Shown: positions 1-8,393 of the stretch, piece by piece | How positions within the stretch are numbered: the stretch's first letter is position 1 | How the letters are laid out: every line of letters begins with the position of its first letter | Assembly (NCBI GenBank): GCA_003427395.1 | Contig: BFEA01000872.1 | Span: 199,055-224,776, forward strand | Length of the DNA stretch: 25,722 bases | Direction of reading: 5' to 3' | DNA from: Chara braunii | Taxonomy: Eukaryota; Streptophyta; Charophyceae; Charales; Characeae | The notes under the pieces: generated by a model | The model's database searches: none | Told to the model about the DNA's origin: nothing | What the model saw: the letters and a program-made list of their open reading frames with translations, nothing else | Position numbers and translations under genes: made by a program

Positions 1-80
1 TTTTTTTTTTTTTTTTTAAATCGATTTTTGTTTTTGATTTTTAAAAAATGTTAAACAAAGTCGGATTCCAAAAAAAAAAA

Positions 81-120
81 TATAGGAGTGTAGGGTTTTT
101 CAAGCCCTACACCCCCATAT
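81..120. other. hairpin with about 15-bp arms
   Basis: The arms around TGTAGGG and CCCTACA pair across a 9-base loop (TTTTTCAAG), with one or two mismatches towards the base. A related hairpin lies at 15194-15234. Function is unknown; it may mark the end of a mobile repeat. Confidence 0.55.
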
Positions 121-205
121 TTTTTTATTTTTTATTTTACGTATTTTCAGGGGGAGAAAAAAAATATTGAAAAACTGGGCCGCGGACCGGGCCTCATTGG
201 CCGCA

Positions 206-235
206 GCCGCTGCCGAGAATCTCGGCCGCAGCGGC
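206..235. other. GC-rich hairpin
   Basis: GCCGCTGC followed by CGAGA pairs with TCTCGG and GCAGCGGC, leaving only a one-base turn and two unpaired bases. It sits inside a run of GGCCGC repeats just upstream of the truncated retroelement. Confidence 0.5.
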
Positions 236-272
236 TGAAATGGCCGCGGCCTAGGCTGCGGGTGTCACATAG

Positions 273-1923
273 CCAGGAAGTCCAATTCCTAAAGGGGCTA
301 TCTATAGAATGTCACCAAAAGAGTTGGATGAACTGCGAACCCAGCTTGATGAGGTGTTGGAAAAAGGGTGGATAAGACCTAGCTCCTCGCCCTATGGTGC
401 GCCTGTGTTATTCGTTCCAATGACAGATGGAGGGGTACGCATGCGTTTAGACTATAGAAGACTTAATGATATAACCGTTAACAATCCTGAACCATTATCC
501 AGAATCGATGATTTGTTGGATCGAGTCCAAGATATCAAGTACTTCACTACGATTGATCTGAAGTCTGGTTACCATCAGATTGAGGTAGAGCAAGAAGACC
601 AATATAAGACTGCCTTTTGAACAAGGTACGGGCACTATGAGTTTGTGGTATTGCCCTTTGGTCTTACAAATGCACCTGCAACTTTCCAAACAACGATGAA
701 TGAGCTTTTTCGTGAATGGCTTGATAAATTTGTAGTTATATATCTCGATGATATTCTTATTTTTAGTAAAGATTTTAAAGAACATTGCGAGCACCTTCGA
801 CTTGTGCTAAATAAGTTACGCGAAGCAAAATTGAAGTTAAACCCGAAGAATTGTGATTGGGCTAAGCGTCAGGTTCTGTATTTAGGGCATGTGCTTGATG
901 GTAATGGTATCAAACCGGAAGATTCAAAAATTGCAGCCATTAGAGATTGGTTAAACCCCTGCACTTTGACTGAGTTGCGGTCGTTTCTTGGGCTAGCTAA
1001 TTATTATCGGAAGTTCGTCTAACACTTCATGATAATCGCTGCACCCCTTCGCAGATTGCTTAAGAAAGAAACCATCTGGAAGTGGGATTCAGATTGCACG
1101 GCTTCGTTTAAACACCTAAAGAAATGTCTGATTGACTACCCGGTTTTGAAGGTTGTTGATCCTTCTTTGTCCTTTGTTGTCACAACCGACGCCAGTCAGT
1201 ACGGGATAGGTGCGGTACTCCAACAAGATGATGAAAATGGATACCGACGTGTTGAGTTTATGTCCCGCCGATTGCCTAATGAGAAGGTCGCCGCTTCTAC
1301 TTACGAACGGGAGTTGTATGCTCTCAGAGAAGTCCTTGATCATTGGCGACACTATCTCCTAGGAAGACACTTCAAAGTGTACTCAGATCATGAGACACTC
1401 CGCTGGCTTAAAACGCAAGTGCGGCTGAACCCTAAGTTAACTAGGTGGGCCGCAAAAATCGATCAATATGACTTTGAGCTAAAGCCAGTTAAGGGTAAGT
1501 ACAACGTTGTTGCTGACGCGCTAAGTCGAAGATCTTACTTTTTCGGTGTCATTGTAACATACTTAGATATGGGCACCGATTTGCAAGATAAAATTAGAAA
1601 TGCGTATTCTAGAGATCCTGTCTATGGTGCTATGATCAAACGTGTGCAAAAAGCGTCACAAGAGTTTCCTAACTATCGTGTTACACAGGGACTGTTGTTT
1701 GAACAAACCGATATGCATGACAGGCCTTGCATTCCAAATGGGGAAGAGATCAAAAACTTGATCGTGGGGGAATGTCATGATACTGAAGGTCATTTTGGCT
1801 GGAAAAAGACTTACGCAGGCTTGTTGCGTTCCTACACTTGATCTCGCATGAAAACCGATTGCATTGCCTATGTGCAAGGTTGTCAAGTGTGCCAAAGAAA
1901 CAAAAACATTACTCAACCTCCCC
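273..1923 (+). pseudogene. pol: chromovirus pol part 1: RT, RNase H, integrase zinc domain
   Basis: The reverse transcriptase begins near the MSPKELDELR segment at 309. It keeps the palm motifs: DYRRLND, TTIDLKSGYHQI (first catalytic Asp) and [11 protein letters not shown] (YLDD, about 731-763). RNase H follows with TTDASQYGIGAVL, the YERELYAL helix and a SDHETLRWL block (about 1185-1410). The integrase H-x3-H and C-x2-C zinc ligands (HDTEGH, CQVC) lie at about 1777-1895. The frame is single but interrupted by stops at 618-620 (TGA; Arg in the other copy), 1020-1022 (TAA; Arg in the other copy) and 1839-1841 (TGA). It is lost near 1923, where one base appears to be missing after CTCCCC. The catalytic residues are intact, so inactivation came from the stops, the frameshift and the 5' truncation. 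Confidence 0.88.
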
Positions 1924-3067
1924 AGGATTACTAAAGCCTTTGCTAATTCCAACAGGTCCACGAGACTCTGTATCCATTGACTTTATGGATACTAAGGTGA
2001 AAAGCAGGAATGAAAAAACGCAAGTTATGGTCATCGTCGACCGATTTAGTAAGTATGCTGTATTTGTAGCATTACCAGCGGAAGCCAAGACTGAATTAGT
2101 TATCCGAGAGTTCTTTAACCATTGGATAAAAGATTATGGGCATCCCTTAACAATAGTGAGTGACAAAGATTCACGTTTCACAAGTGAACAATAGTAACAA
2201 CTTATGAATGTCTATGGCTCTAAGTTGACTATGTCAACAGGTAGACATCATGAAACAAACGGCCAGACTGAGCAAATGAACAAAGTTTTGCAGCAAACAT
2301 TGCGCATGTACATCCATCCCGATCAGGTTGACTGGGATGAACATTTGCCCAAAGTTGCTAGTGCCTATAACAATTCTGTTCACCTATCCACATGCAGGAC
2401 TCCGATGGAACTGCATTTGGGATGGAGACAACGAAGGCCCATTGATTGCTTAAATCCGGATCAAGTACATAAGCTTCCTCTAGGGACAAGTGAATTTGCA
2501 ATGCAGTATCAGAAAAATATTGAGAAAGTAAAGGATAATATAATGAAGGCACAACACCAAATGATAGAATAGACAAATAAACATAGAAGACCATCTCAAT
2601 TTGTTGTAGGTGAATTGGTGTGGGTTAAGTCTAAAGAATTTGCTCCTGAGGAGAACATTTCTCAGAAGTTGCTACCCGCGTACAGAGGACCGTGGCAAAT
2701 TTTTGATGTAATTGGAGAAGTAGATGGACCTTCTTATGTCATTGAGATTTCTCTACATTTGCGTACGTATCCGGTGTTTCACGCTTCAAAGCTTCTACCT
2801 TGCGTGACTAATGAGTTGTTTCCCAGTCGCAGATCAGCGATACCTCCTAGTATGGATGAGAAATATGATGTAGATAAGACTGCTGTTGAGAGCACTTTTC
2901 AAACCGGACGACGAGGCAGACCCCAGCGACAGTTTAAAGTAAGATTCGCTTACCAAAACCCAAGTGAAGATCGCTGGTTTACAAGAGAAGATTTACTTGA
3001 GTCTGCACCTCATATTGTATCTGCATATGAAAAAGCTAAGAGAGGAATAAGTATTATTGATAGATGA
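1924..3067 (+). pseudogene. pol: chromovirus pol part 2: integrase core and chromodomain
   Basis: After the frameshift the frame runs to a natural TGA at 3065-3067. The DDE integrase triad is visible: SIDFMD (first Asp, about 1975-1990), VSDKDSRF (second Asp, about 2157-2180) and HETNGQTEQMN (Glu, about 2249-2281). The C-terminal part has the FHASKLLPC segment typical of Ty3/gypsy integrases. It ends with YDVDKTAVES, QFKVRF, DRWFTREDLL and PHIVSAYE, which match chromodomain order; such domains guide chromoviruses to marked chromatin. Stops are at 2192-2197 (TAG then TAA, replacing Trp and Gln of the other copy) and 2570-2572 (TAG, Gln in the other copy). Confidence 0.87.
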
Positions 3068-3299
3068 AGGTCTTCTCAGAGGACTTCGAATCTAGGCCGG
3101 TGAGAGTAAAAGGGCCTTTACCCGATGCAGCCCCTGACTGACGGGAACAACATATTGGGGTACCTCACCCAAAGCCCAATTCGTGAAAGCAGATCAAAGG
3201 ACATGTTCTCTGGGCCAAAAGTCACACTCTAAACACAAGCAAAGGGCATTGTCAAAGGTCACGATTGTGCCCTGGACGAACAGTTGCGATGTCTAAGTA

Positions 3300-3435
3300 T
3301 TTGGGTTACATCTGTTCATCCAGGGGATGTGCAACTCATGTCCGTTCATGCAGAGATGTGTCTGTACGTGCAGTCAAATGTGTCTGTTCGTGCAGTAAAG
3401 GTGTCCGTTCTTGCAAAGGATGTGTCTGCCTAAAA
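3300..3435 (+). promoter_or_regulatory. repeated CTGTTCG-TGCAG words in LTR U3
   Basis: At least six degenerate copies of a word like TGTCTGTTCGTGCAG follow one another every 20-27 bp, about 200-340 bp upstream of the TATA box. The same array is present at the same place in both LTRs of the minus-strand element. The position suggests enhancer-type binding sites; no binding factor is known to me. Confidence 0.5.
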
Positions 3436-3637
3436 GAAAAGTCAAAGAGTTCAGTCCCAGTTCGGATTCACGTCGAAAGGGAAGTCTAGGTGTAGACTAG
3501 AAGTCCGAAATCAAGGCCTGGAGGCCGCAGCAGCAGTGACCCTTGAAGGAAAAAGGTTTGGGACACATACACAGAGGCTGGGACTGGGAAAGGACCGAAG
3601 ACAGACAGGATTCAGCCCTCGTTTGAGGAGGCCAGCA

Positions 3638-3647
3638 CTATAAGAAA
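3638..3647 (+). promoter_or_regulatory. LTR TATA box
   Basis: CTATAAGAAA follows GCCAGCA, exactly as CTATAAAAAG does in both LTRs of the other copy. It is a probable Pol II start region at the U3/R boundary. Confidence 0.55.
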
Positions 3648-4269
3648 CGAAGCTGCCTCTTCCCACGACAGATTTTCCACTGGCATTGATGCGTGGACGT
3701 GCTGCGGCACTTGTGCGCTAGCTGGCTGGACCGGCGCTGGCTGAAGTAGAGCTGCGCCAGGAAGAAGGGAGACTGGGCGCTGGCTGCAGGGAAGTCATAG
3801 CTGCGCCAGCCCATGTTAGTAGTAGGGAGTTGGACAATAGGATATCAGTGAGTGACATTCAAAGTAGATCTTCATAGGTGAGAGTGTGCATGCAGAGAGA
3901 AGAGAGAGAACCAAGACATCGTTCTAGAGGGAGAGAGAAGAGGTTAGAGAGAGAGAGAAGACAGGAAGTGAACCTGGATTTGTTGAACACTTACCTGTTG
4001 CCGCCATAATCCGATGAAGGATACTGGCTGAGCCAGATCCCGTGCTGTTGTATGATGAGGGAGACTATCTGTTGTTGGCGCTGAACTCTGGAATTCATGA
4101 TACTCTTTGTATTAAGTGACATTGTGAATATAAGCTGCGCTACTGGTTCTTATCTTGAGTGAAGCCACCTTATATGTGTGATGACATGTATGCATGCGGT
4201 GTGATGCTCTCAAGCAAGCTGTGAACAGTTCGGTTCCTTGCACTACATTTTTTTGGTCTCCTGGGCCAA

Positions 4270-4423
4270 GGTCCCACTAGCAAAGAGGATAGGATCAAGC
4301 TCTTGAATCTGGATGTGTTTTATGGAGAGGTGCAGAAAATCAGTTCAATCTCGATTTCCTGCACCTCTCCACAATTACATCCAGATTCAAACATTGGATC
4401 CTATCCTCTTTGCTAGTGGGACC
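4270..4423. mobile_element. foldback/MITE-like element with about 71-bp arms
   Basis: The left arm 4270-4341 begins GGTCCCACTAGCAAAGAGGA. The right arm 4353-4423 is its near-perfect reverse complement, ending TCCTCTTTGCTAGTGGGACC. Only about 11 bases separate the arms. Mismatches are confined mainly to the middle (CAAGCTCTT against CAATGTTT). Transcribed on either strand it would form a long, almost perfect RNA hairpin. There is no coding frame, and no convincing target duplication at the edges. Related partial copies lie at 4483-4579 and 12993-13120, so this is a dispersed family. Confidence 0.75.
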
Positions 4424-4482
4424 ACGCCCCTGTGCATGTGGTAACTGGTGGATCCAGGCCCTACACTTGTGGACTGGGGGCG

Positions 4483-4579
4483 AGGTCCCACGGCCGTGTT
4501 CAATCTTGATTTTCTGCACCTTTCCTACAAAGACGTCCAGATGCAGGCATTCAATCCAATCCTCTTTGCAAGTGGGACC
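4483..4579. mobile_element. partial copy of the foldback element
   Basis: It begins with GGTCCCAC and ends with AAGTGGGACC. In between lies only a right-arm-like segment (TTCAATCTTGATTTTCTGCACC, then CCTCTTTG). Most of the left arm is missing, so it looks like an internal-deletion derivative of the element at 4270-4423. Confidence 0.55.
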
Positions 4580-4632
4580 TGGCCTTCGGTAAGTGAATTC
4601 TAGAACATGGCATGGTACAAACGAGCGTCGCA

Positions 4633-4750
4633 AAAAAAAAAAAAAACGAACTTCAACAACAAGAAAAAAAAGAAAAAAAAAAGAAAAAACTGTCAGAAAG
4701 CTGCCAAAGTCGCGTACAACCAACAAAAAAAAAAAAAAAAAAAAAAAAAA
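4633..4750. repeat. A-rich tracts
   Basis: Three A-runs of 10-26 bases are separated by short mixed sequence. They lie between the foldback cluster and the LINE fragment. They may be old retroposon tails, but no element is clearly attached to them. Confidence 0.5.
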
Positions 4751-4790
4751 GTCGCTACAACTGAATTCGGACTACTACCATACCAGCTGA

Positions 4791-5371
4791 AAATGCCTGC
4801 AGTGGCTGCATCTCCACTCATGTGTACCTACTGCAATGTGGTGCTCTGAAAAGGGCATGAACATCCCTGTTCTCTGTGATGCATGTCCCCATCCCTCCCT
4901 GGAGGACTGTCTTCATCTCTGGTGGGAATGTGTCATCGCTAGAGGTTTCTAGGAAGAACTTCCGGGATCTCCTGGTGGTCCAAGGCTCACACAGTGACAA
5001 ACTTCTGGAACCAAGACTTCGTGATGACAGGCCGAGTCAACCATGCGTTCAAGAAGCATAAACTCGGCAAAGTAGCTCAATGCTTCAGAAGTTGAGCCTT
5101 TTGGAATATCTGGCTAGCAAGGAGGGACAAAAGGTTCCTCAATGTGAAAACCTCTTTCCCCTCCCTACTAGCACAGTTCAAACAGGCCATCCGCCTAGAT
5201 ATCACAGCCGATTGGGTAAAAATCAGCAAGTCTGCCACATCTTCAACGGATTCAGCTAAAGTTGTATTTCGACAGAAATGGTCCTCGCCCTACCAATGGG
5301 CAGATTTCTCAGAGAATAACAAACTTTTCTACTCAGAGTTACTTTGGAACCACCCTCTGTATAGCCCCTGA
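4791..5371 (+). pseudogene. LINE ORF2 3'-terminal fragment (zf-RVT region)
   Basis: One frame at about 4866-4935 reads LCDAC, then LEDCLHLWWEC. This is the C-x2-C ... H-x4-C zinc-binding region found after the reverse transcriptase of plant-type LINEs. A second frame continues with NFWNQDF (about 5001), IWLARRDKRFLN (about 5105-5145) and a hydrophilic tail to TGA at 5369-5371, matching the usual IW..R.. C-terminus. At least one frameshift and in-frame stops (for example at 5085-5095) break it. No RT palm motifs are present, so it is a short 3' remnant, as expected of 5'-truncated retroposition. It differs clearly from the longer LINE at 8880-12320. Confidence 0.55.
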
Positions 5372-5437
5372 TCTCAGCTTCTGTCATTCTTTTTAGTGAG
5401 AATAACCTGTTACTTTGCTCCAATAAAGATCGCTAGA

Positions 5438-5607
5438 CCTGTTTTTCTCAGCAGACTTGCCAATGGTTGTTTGGTTACTTCATTTATGGGTATCTGGGGG
5501 CGCAAAGCCTGTTTTTCCCAGCAGTTTTACTTATTTCTTTTATGGGAAGCTGAGCCCGTGTTTCAGCAGATTCTTCTTGGGACGCTGGACCCGGTTTCCA
5601 GCAGATT
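5438..5607 (+). repeat. four diverged copies of a CCTGTTTTTCCCAGCAG word
   Basis: Related words occur at about 5438, 5508, 5555 and 5590. Two of them follow TTTATGGG. Spacing shrinks from 70 to 35 bp. They lie just past the LINE fragment and may be its 3' untranslated region or a decayed minisatellite. Confidence 0.45.
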
Positions 5608-5893
5608 CTATTGAATGTAGACTAGTATTATTTGAAGGAGGTCAGGCCCTGCCCTAACAGGAGCAGGGAAATAAATAGTGACGATCACCACTCCCAGTTA
5701 TGTTCTGAGCTCTTAGATATTTTTTCTCTGAAGTTTCCCGTCATACCTTTTCCCGGGCAGACTGTGGGGACCCCGGCCCCAATCGAGATTATAAGGGACG
5801 CTGGGCCCGGTTCCCAACACGTGCTGCTCCTCACGAATAGAATGGAGCCAACGAAAAAAAAAAAAAAAGAAGAAGAAAATGCCGCCTGGGACA

Positions 5894-6003
5894 CTACAGT
5901 CTTCCCCGAACATAATGCACCCTGAAATTGAACGTAAACAAGCTATATTTCCGGTCCGGTACAGCAGAGATGACGGTGTGCTGTGTTCGGGGGAAGACGG
6001 TAG
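5894..6003. repeat. inverted repeat with about 28-bp arms
   Basis: CTACAGTCTTCCCC followed by GAACATAATGCACC at 5894-5921 pairs with the arm at 5975-6003 (GGTGTGCTGTGTTCGGGGGAAGACGGTAG), with a few mismatches and a 53-bp spacer. A-rich tracts flank it (about 5854 and 6078-6100). It is a probable small non-autonomous element; no target duplication is evident. Confidence 0.5.
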
Positions 6004-6488
6004 CTTCCTTGGAGAGATTTGGTCTACGCAGCTCGGCAGTGGCACGGGGGAAAAAAAACGAAAAGTCGAAGGTGTGAAAAAAAAAAAAAAAAAAAAAAAA
6101 TCACCACCGCCACCTCCCGGTTTTGCCAATTATCGAACCTGTAGGCCTTCCAACGTGTAGTTTACTGTTATTTCTTGCAGTTTTGAACTGGTCTTCGCCC
6201 AAGCTTGCAGTGGACTGTTATTCCTGCGAATTCCAAACTGTGCAGCGGTCACAGGCGCAGTTGTCTCTTTTTTCTTTTTTCTTTTTTTGTAGTACTTTTT
6301 CACCACTACATTGGCAGTGTAGTGATGGGATCAGACAGAAAGGGTCTCGCCCCACAACTCCAGAAACTGGCCATTTCTTGAGCGTGGCAGCGCTCCACTT
6401 ACTGTAGACGCCAGGTCTGGAATTTGGGTTCTTGAGCTGTCAGTATCTACTCACAAAAATGGCGATAATCCGTCGTCGCTCCACTACC

Positions 6489-6710
6489 TCATGAAACACA
6501 CTCACGAAAATGATTTTCTTGAGTTGTCGGAACCTCCTCTCCCATGGCACTCTTAACGTTTCGAGAGCGCCCGCCTGGAGCTGCGGGAATTTCAAGGGAG
6601 GCATCCAGGACCTTTGAAAGTTGAGCATTGTTTTGGAGTGCACCTGGAGTCTGGGCGGACAACAACTTGCTGGCCGTGTCGTGTAGCTCTCTCAAAGAGG
6701 GGTCTGACAT
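6489..6710 (-). CDS. unrecognised small reading frame, possible coding remnant
   Basis: A 73-residue frame starts at an ATG (MSDPSLRELHDTASKLL) and can be opened about nine residues further upstream to a TAG. Its composition is ordinary for a soluble, helix-forming protein rather than low complexity, unlike most frames nearby. I recognise no family, no splice partner and no neighbouring domain. It may be an exon-like scrap of a host gene or transposase gene, or chance. No promoter or poly-A signal is clear. Confidence 0.2.
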   Translation of the reverse strand: MSDPSLRELHDTASKLLSAQTPGALQNNAQLSKVLDASLEIPAAPGGRSRNVKSAMGEEVPTTQENHFRECVS

Positions 6711-7141
6711 CCGAGAGGCTTTCTTGAGTTCTACCTTCTAGAGGAAGTGGAGCGATGTTCTCTTTTCCAGTCGTTTCTAGAGTCTGACAGCTCTAGGCTC
6801 AGGGCCTCGCCACACCAATGTCGAAAACTGAATTTTTGACATTTTCTCCTCGCCACAGAGCATGTCAAAATCTGAGATGCAAAAGAAATTCAGGAGCTGT
6901 CCTCTCGAGACGGGCTCGTTTCCCAGCCTGCAACTTGGACATTTTCAACAGTCCTCGGATGCGAATTCTTGCCAGAATGTCGAAAAAGAGAATGAACCAA
7001 CGCTTGTCCTATCTTCACCCCAGTTTGTCTCCTTTGTTCATACGACTCATGAGTTCTTCACTTGGACATGCTGTGTGGCGAAGAGGGTTTTTCTGTCGAA
7101 AGAGGGAATGCCAAAAAATCTCCTGACATATGTCGAATTTC

Positions 7142-7622
7142 GGGCCTAGCTCAGTTGGTAACTCACGGAAGTTGCATTCAGGAGGTCGTGGGTTCAATCC
7201 CCATTGGCCTCACGTACCTCACGTACGTGCCTGGGCAACCTTGGTGTTCTACCAGCTAGAGATAACCCGTTGGCCCCCCAAGCCAGCATTGGCAGGACCT
7301 TGGCTGATGTTGTTGGCTGCTATGCAGCAACAATATTGGCCATTAGACACCACCATGTGGGGTTGGGGGGGTGTAGGCATAGGTGCAGTGACTGGCCATT
7401 GCTCGGCGCTAGCACTGCCGATTTCCCCCATCGGCAATGCCTGCCCACCCCTCGTCACCGTGATGCGGGACTGGTACAGCCTTGCTCTCGCACCACAGTT
7501 GTGGTGCAATCTCTTCCCCCCGTACTATAAATAGACTAGTGAGAGGATGAGATAGATGCGTACTACCAAGAAAGATGAAATAGATCGAGAGAAGAATGTA
7601 GATTCCTTTTGGAAAAAAAAAA
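7142..7622 (+). mobile_element. tRNA-derived SINE candidate
   Basis: The head at 7142-7212 has tRNA features: an A-box-like TAGCTCAGTTGG, a perfect B-box GGTTCAATCC, a T-stem GTGGG/CCCAT and an acceptor-like GGGCCTA/TGGCCTC pair with one mismatch. The D and anticodon arms do not fold properly, so it is not a working tRNA gene. About 400 bp of unrelated body follows, ending in an 11-base A-run at 7612-7622. Length, Pol III boxes and A-tail fit a SINE. I could not find flanking duplications, because the right edge meets the terminus of element A. Confidence 0.5.
7147..7200 (+). promoter_or_regulatory. Pol III A-box and B-box
   Basis: TAGCTCAGTTGG (7147-7158) and GGTTCAATCC (7191-7200) match the internal promoter consensus, with normal tRNA-like spacing. 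Confidence 0.6.
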
Positions 7623-7819
7623 ACATTGGTGTGGCGAGGCCCTCACTCTCGAAAATCTTCGAGAGTCTAGAGTAGTGGAGCGAGACCCAAAGTCTGCGCG
7701 TTTTTTTAATCTGGCAAAGACGAAAAGCCCAGCAATATCCAGTACACACACACACTCAACCTCCTGATGAGTCAGTGAAAGTCCAACTAAACAGTCTGGT
7801 ACAGTCATGCTTTTTTTGA

Positions 7820-8020
7820 GGGCCTCGCCGCACCAATGTCGAAACTACAGTTTTTGACATTTTTTCTTCGCCACACAGACTGTCGAAGAAAATTGTCGAA
7901 AGCACTTCGACAATCGTCAGAGAAGTGGTTTCAACATGGGTGTCGAACAGCCCGACTGTAGTGGGTCGAGTTTCGACATCACGGAGACGAGGTGTTGAAG
8001 GATGTGTTGATTTCGACACC
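7820..8020. mobile_element. left part of a second element-A-type copy
   Basis: From 7820 the sequence GGGCCTCGCCGCACCAATG and about the next 75 bp align with the left end of element A (shared TTTTTGACATTTT and TTCGCCACA blocks). The rest is full of TGTCGAA/TTCGACA words, including TTGTCGAAAGCACTTCGACAA, which is nearly self-complementary. The matching right end is not found with the TGA flank seen on the left. It may be shared with, or interrupted by, the element at 8024. Confidence 0.5.
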
Positions 8021-8023
8021 TAT

Positions 8024-8187
8024 GGGTCTCACCACACCACTGTCGAAACGAAAATAGAAAGAACCCATCTCCGCAGAAAGTGGTAAGATGCATCCATTGC
8101 TATTCATAGTAACAGATGCATCTTGCCACGCTCTGCGTGAGGATGCACTCTAACTTTTTTCGTTTCGACAGTGGTGTGGCAAGGCCC
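8024..8187. mobile_element. MITE B, 164 bp, related termini
   Basis: The two halves are inverted. The left half begins GGGTCTCACCACACCACTG followed by TCGAAACGAAAA and ends in GGTAAGATGCATC. The right half is its reverse complement with mismatches, from GATGCATCTTGCC to GTGGTGTGGCAAGGCCC. Both ends are flanked by TAT (8021-8023 and 8188-8190). The termini match element A, so B is a short deletion derivative or foldback member of the same family. It has no coding capacity. Confidence 0.65.
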
Positions 8188-8393
8188 TATGCCTCAAGCT
8201 CCCGTGTCTTCGTCTTCTTTTTTTTTTTTTTTTTTTTTTTTTTTTCCCTTTTNTAAAAACGAAACTACGGTGTGGCGAAGGCGGCCATTGTGTCGAAACG
8301 GTGAATGTCGAAAATGGTCTGACAACCCCCAACAATGGTATGATGGAGTAATGGCAGCACGGCAAGAAGCATTCAGTACGTATTCTAGAATAA

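Larger units (their letters stand above)
1..262. repeat. AT-rich then GC-rich hairpin-bearing repeat
   Basis: Positions 1-170 are poly-T/poly-A rich and carry a hairpin at 81-120. Positions 175-262 switch abruptly to GC-rich DNA with repeated GGCCGC words. The first part resembles the reverse complement of about 15150-15330: both have ATCGAT, a TTTTTGATTTTT stretch, an A-run and a similar CTAC/GTAG hairpin in the same order. I infer a dispersed, non-coding repeat family. No coding frame is visible. Its right edge abuts the truncated retroelement that starts near 273. Confidence 0.5.
273..4247 (+). mobile_element. 5'-truncated Ty3/gypsy chromovirus, copy 1
   Basis: Homology to the minus-strand copy begins at about 273 with P-G-S, between protease and reverse transcriptase, directly after an unrelated GC-rich repeat and a TAG. 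Primer site, 5' LTR, gag and protease are therefore absent. What remains, in order, is RT, RNase H, zinc-binding and catalytic integrase, a chromodomain-like C-terminus and a 3' LTR. At least six in-frame stops and one frameshift show it is dead. Many changes are C-to-T or G-to-A, as expected of old methylated copies. A partner copy lies on the other strand at 15335-25306. Confidence 0.85.
3107..4247 (+). repeat. 3' LTR of chromovirus copy 1
   Basis: The 5' edge, TAAAAGGGCC, aligns with the LTR start of the minus-strand element and lies 39 bp after the pol stop. Matching blocks include AAAGGGCATTGTCAAAGG (about 3240), the repeated CTGTTCG/TGCAG words, GCCAGCACTATAA and ACTTACCTG. The 3' edge is tentative (CACTACA at 4247), because sequence similarity fades after about 4000. 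The LTR carries a promoter-like TATA at 3638 and purine-rich GAGAGA runs at 3895-3960. The sequence after 4247 is not a recognisable target duplication, as expected when the 5' side is truncated. Confidence 0.65.
6802..7642. mobile_element. TIR element A, 841 bp, 3-bp TCA duplication
   Basis: The left end GGGCCTCGCCACACCAATG at 6802 is matched exactly by the reverse complement of 7623-7642, about 20 bp in all. Both ends are flanked by TCA (6799-6801 and 7643-7645), fitting a 3-bp target duplication. The interior has no long coding frame but carries several TGTCGAAA words and, from 7142, a tRNA-like SINE candidate whose A-run abuts the right terminus. Related ends occur at 7820 and 8024-8187. 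The 3-bp duplication suggests a cut-and-paste transposon derivative; the superfamily is undecided. Confidence 0.6.

Noticed and set aside
4248-4266. Possible second primer binding site after the LTR of copy 1
   Set aside because: TGGTCTCCTGGG matches the initiator tRNA-Met site at only about 7 of 12 bases, and no gag follows.
4593-4849. Lysine-rich short frames
   Set aside because: Produced by A-runs; they have no domain and no consistent frame.
7142-7212. Functional tRNA gene
   Set aside because: The D and anticodon arms do not pair and the acceptor has a mismatch; a SINE head explains it better.
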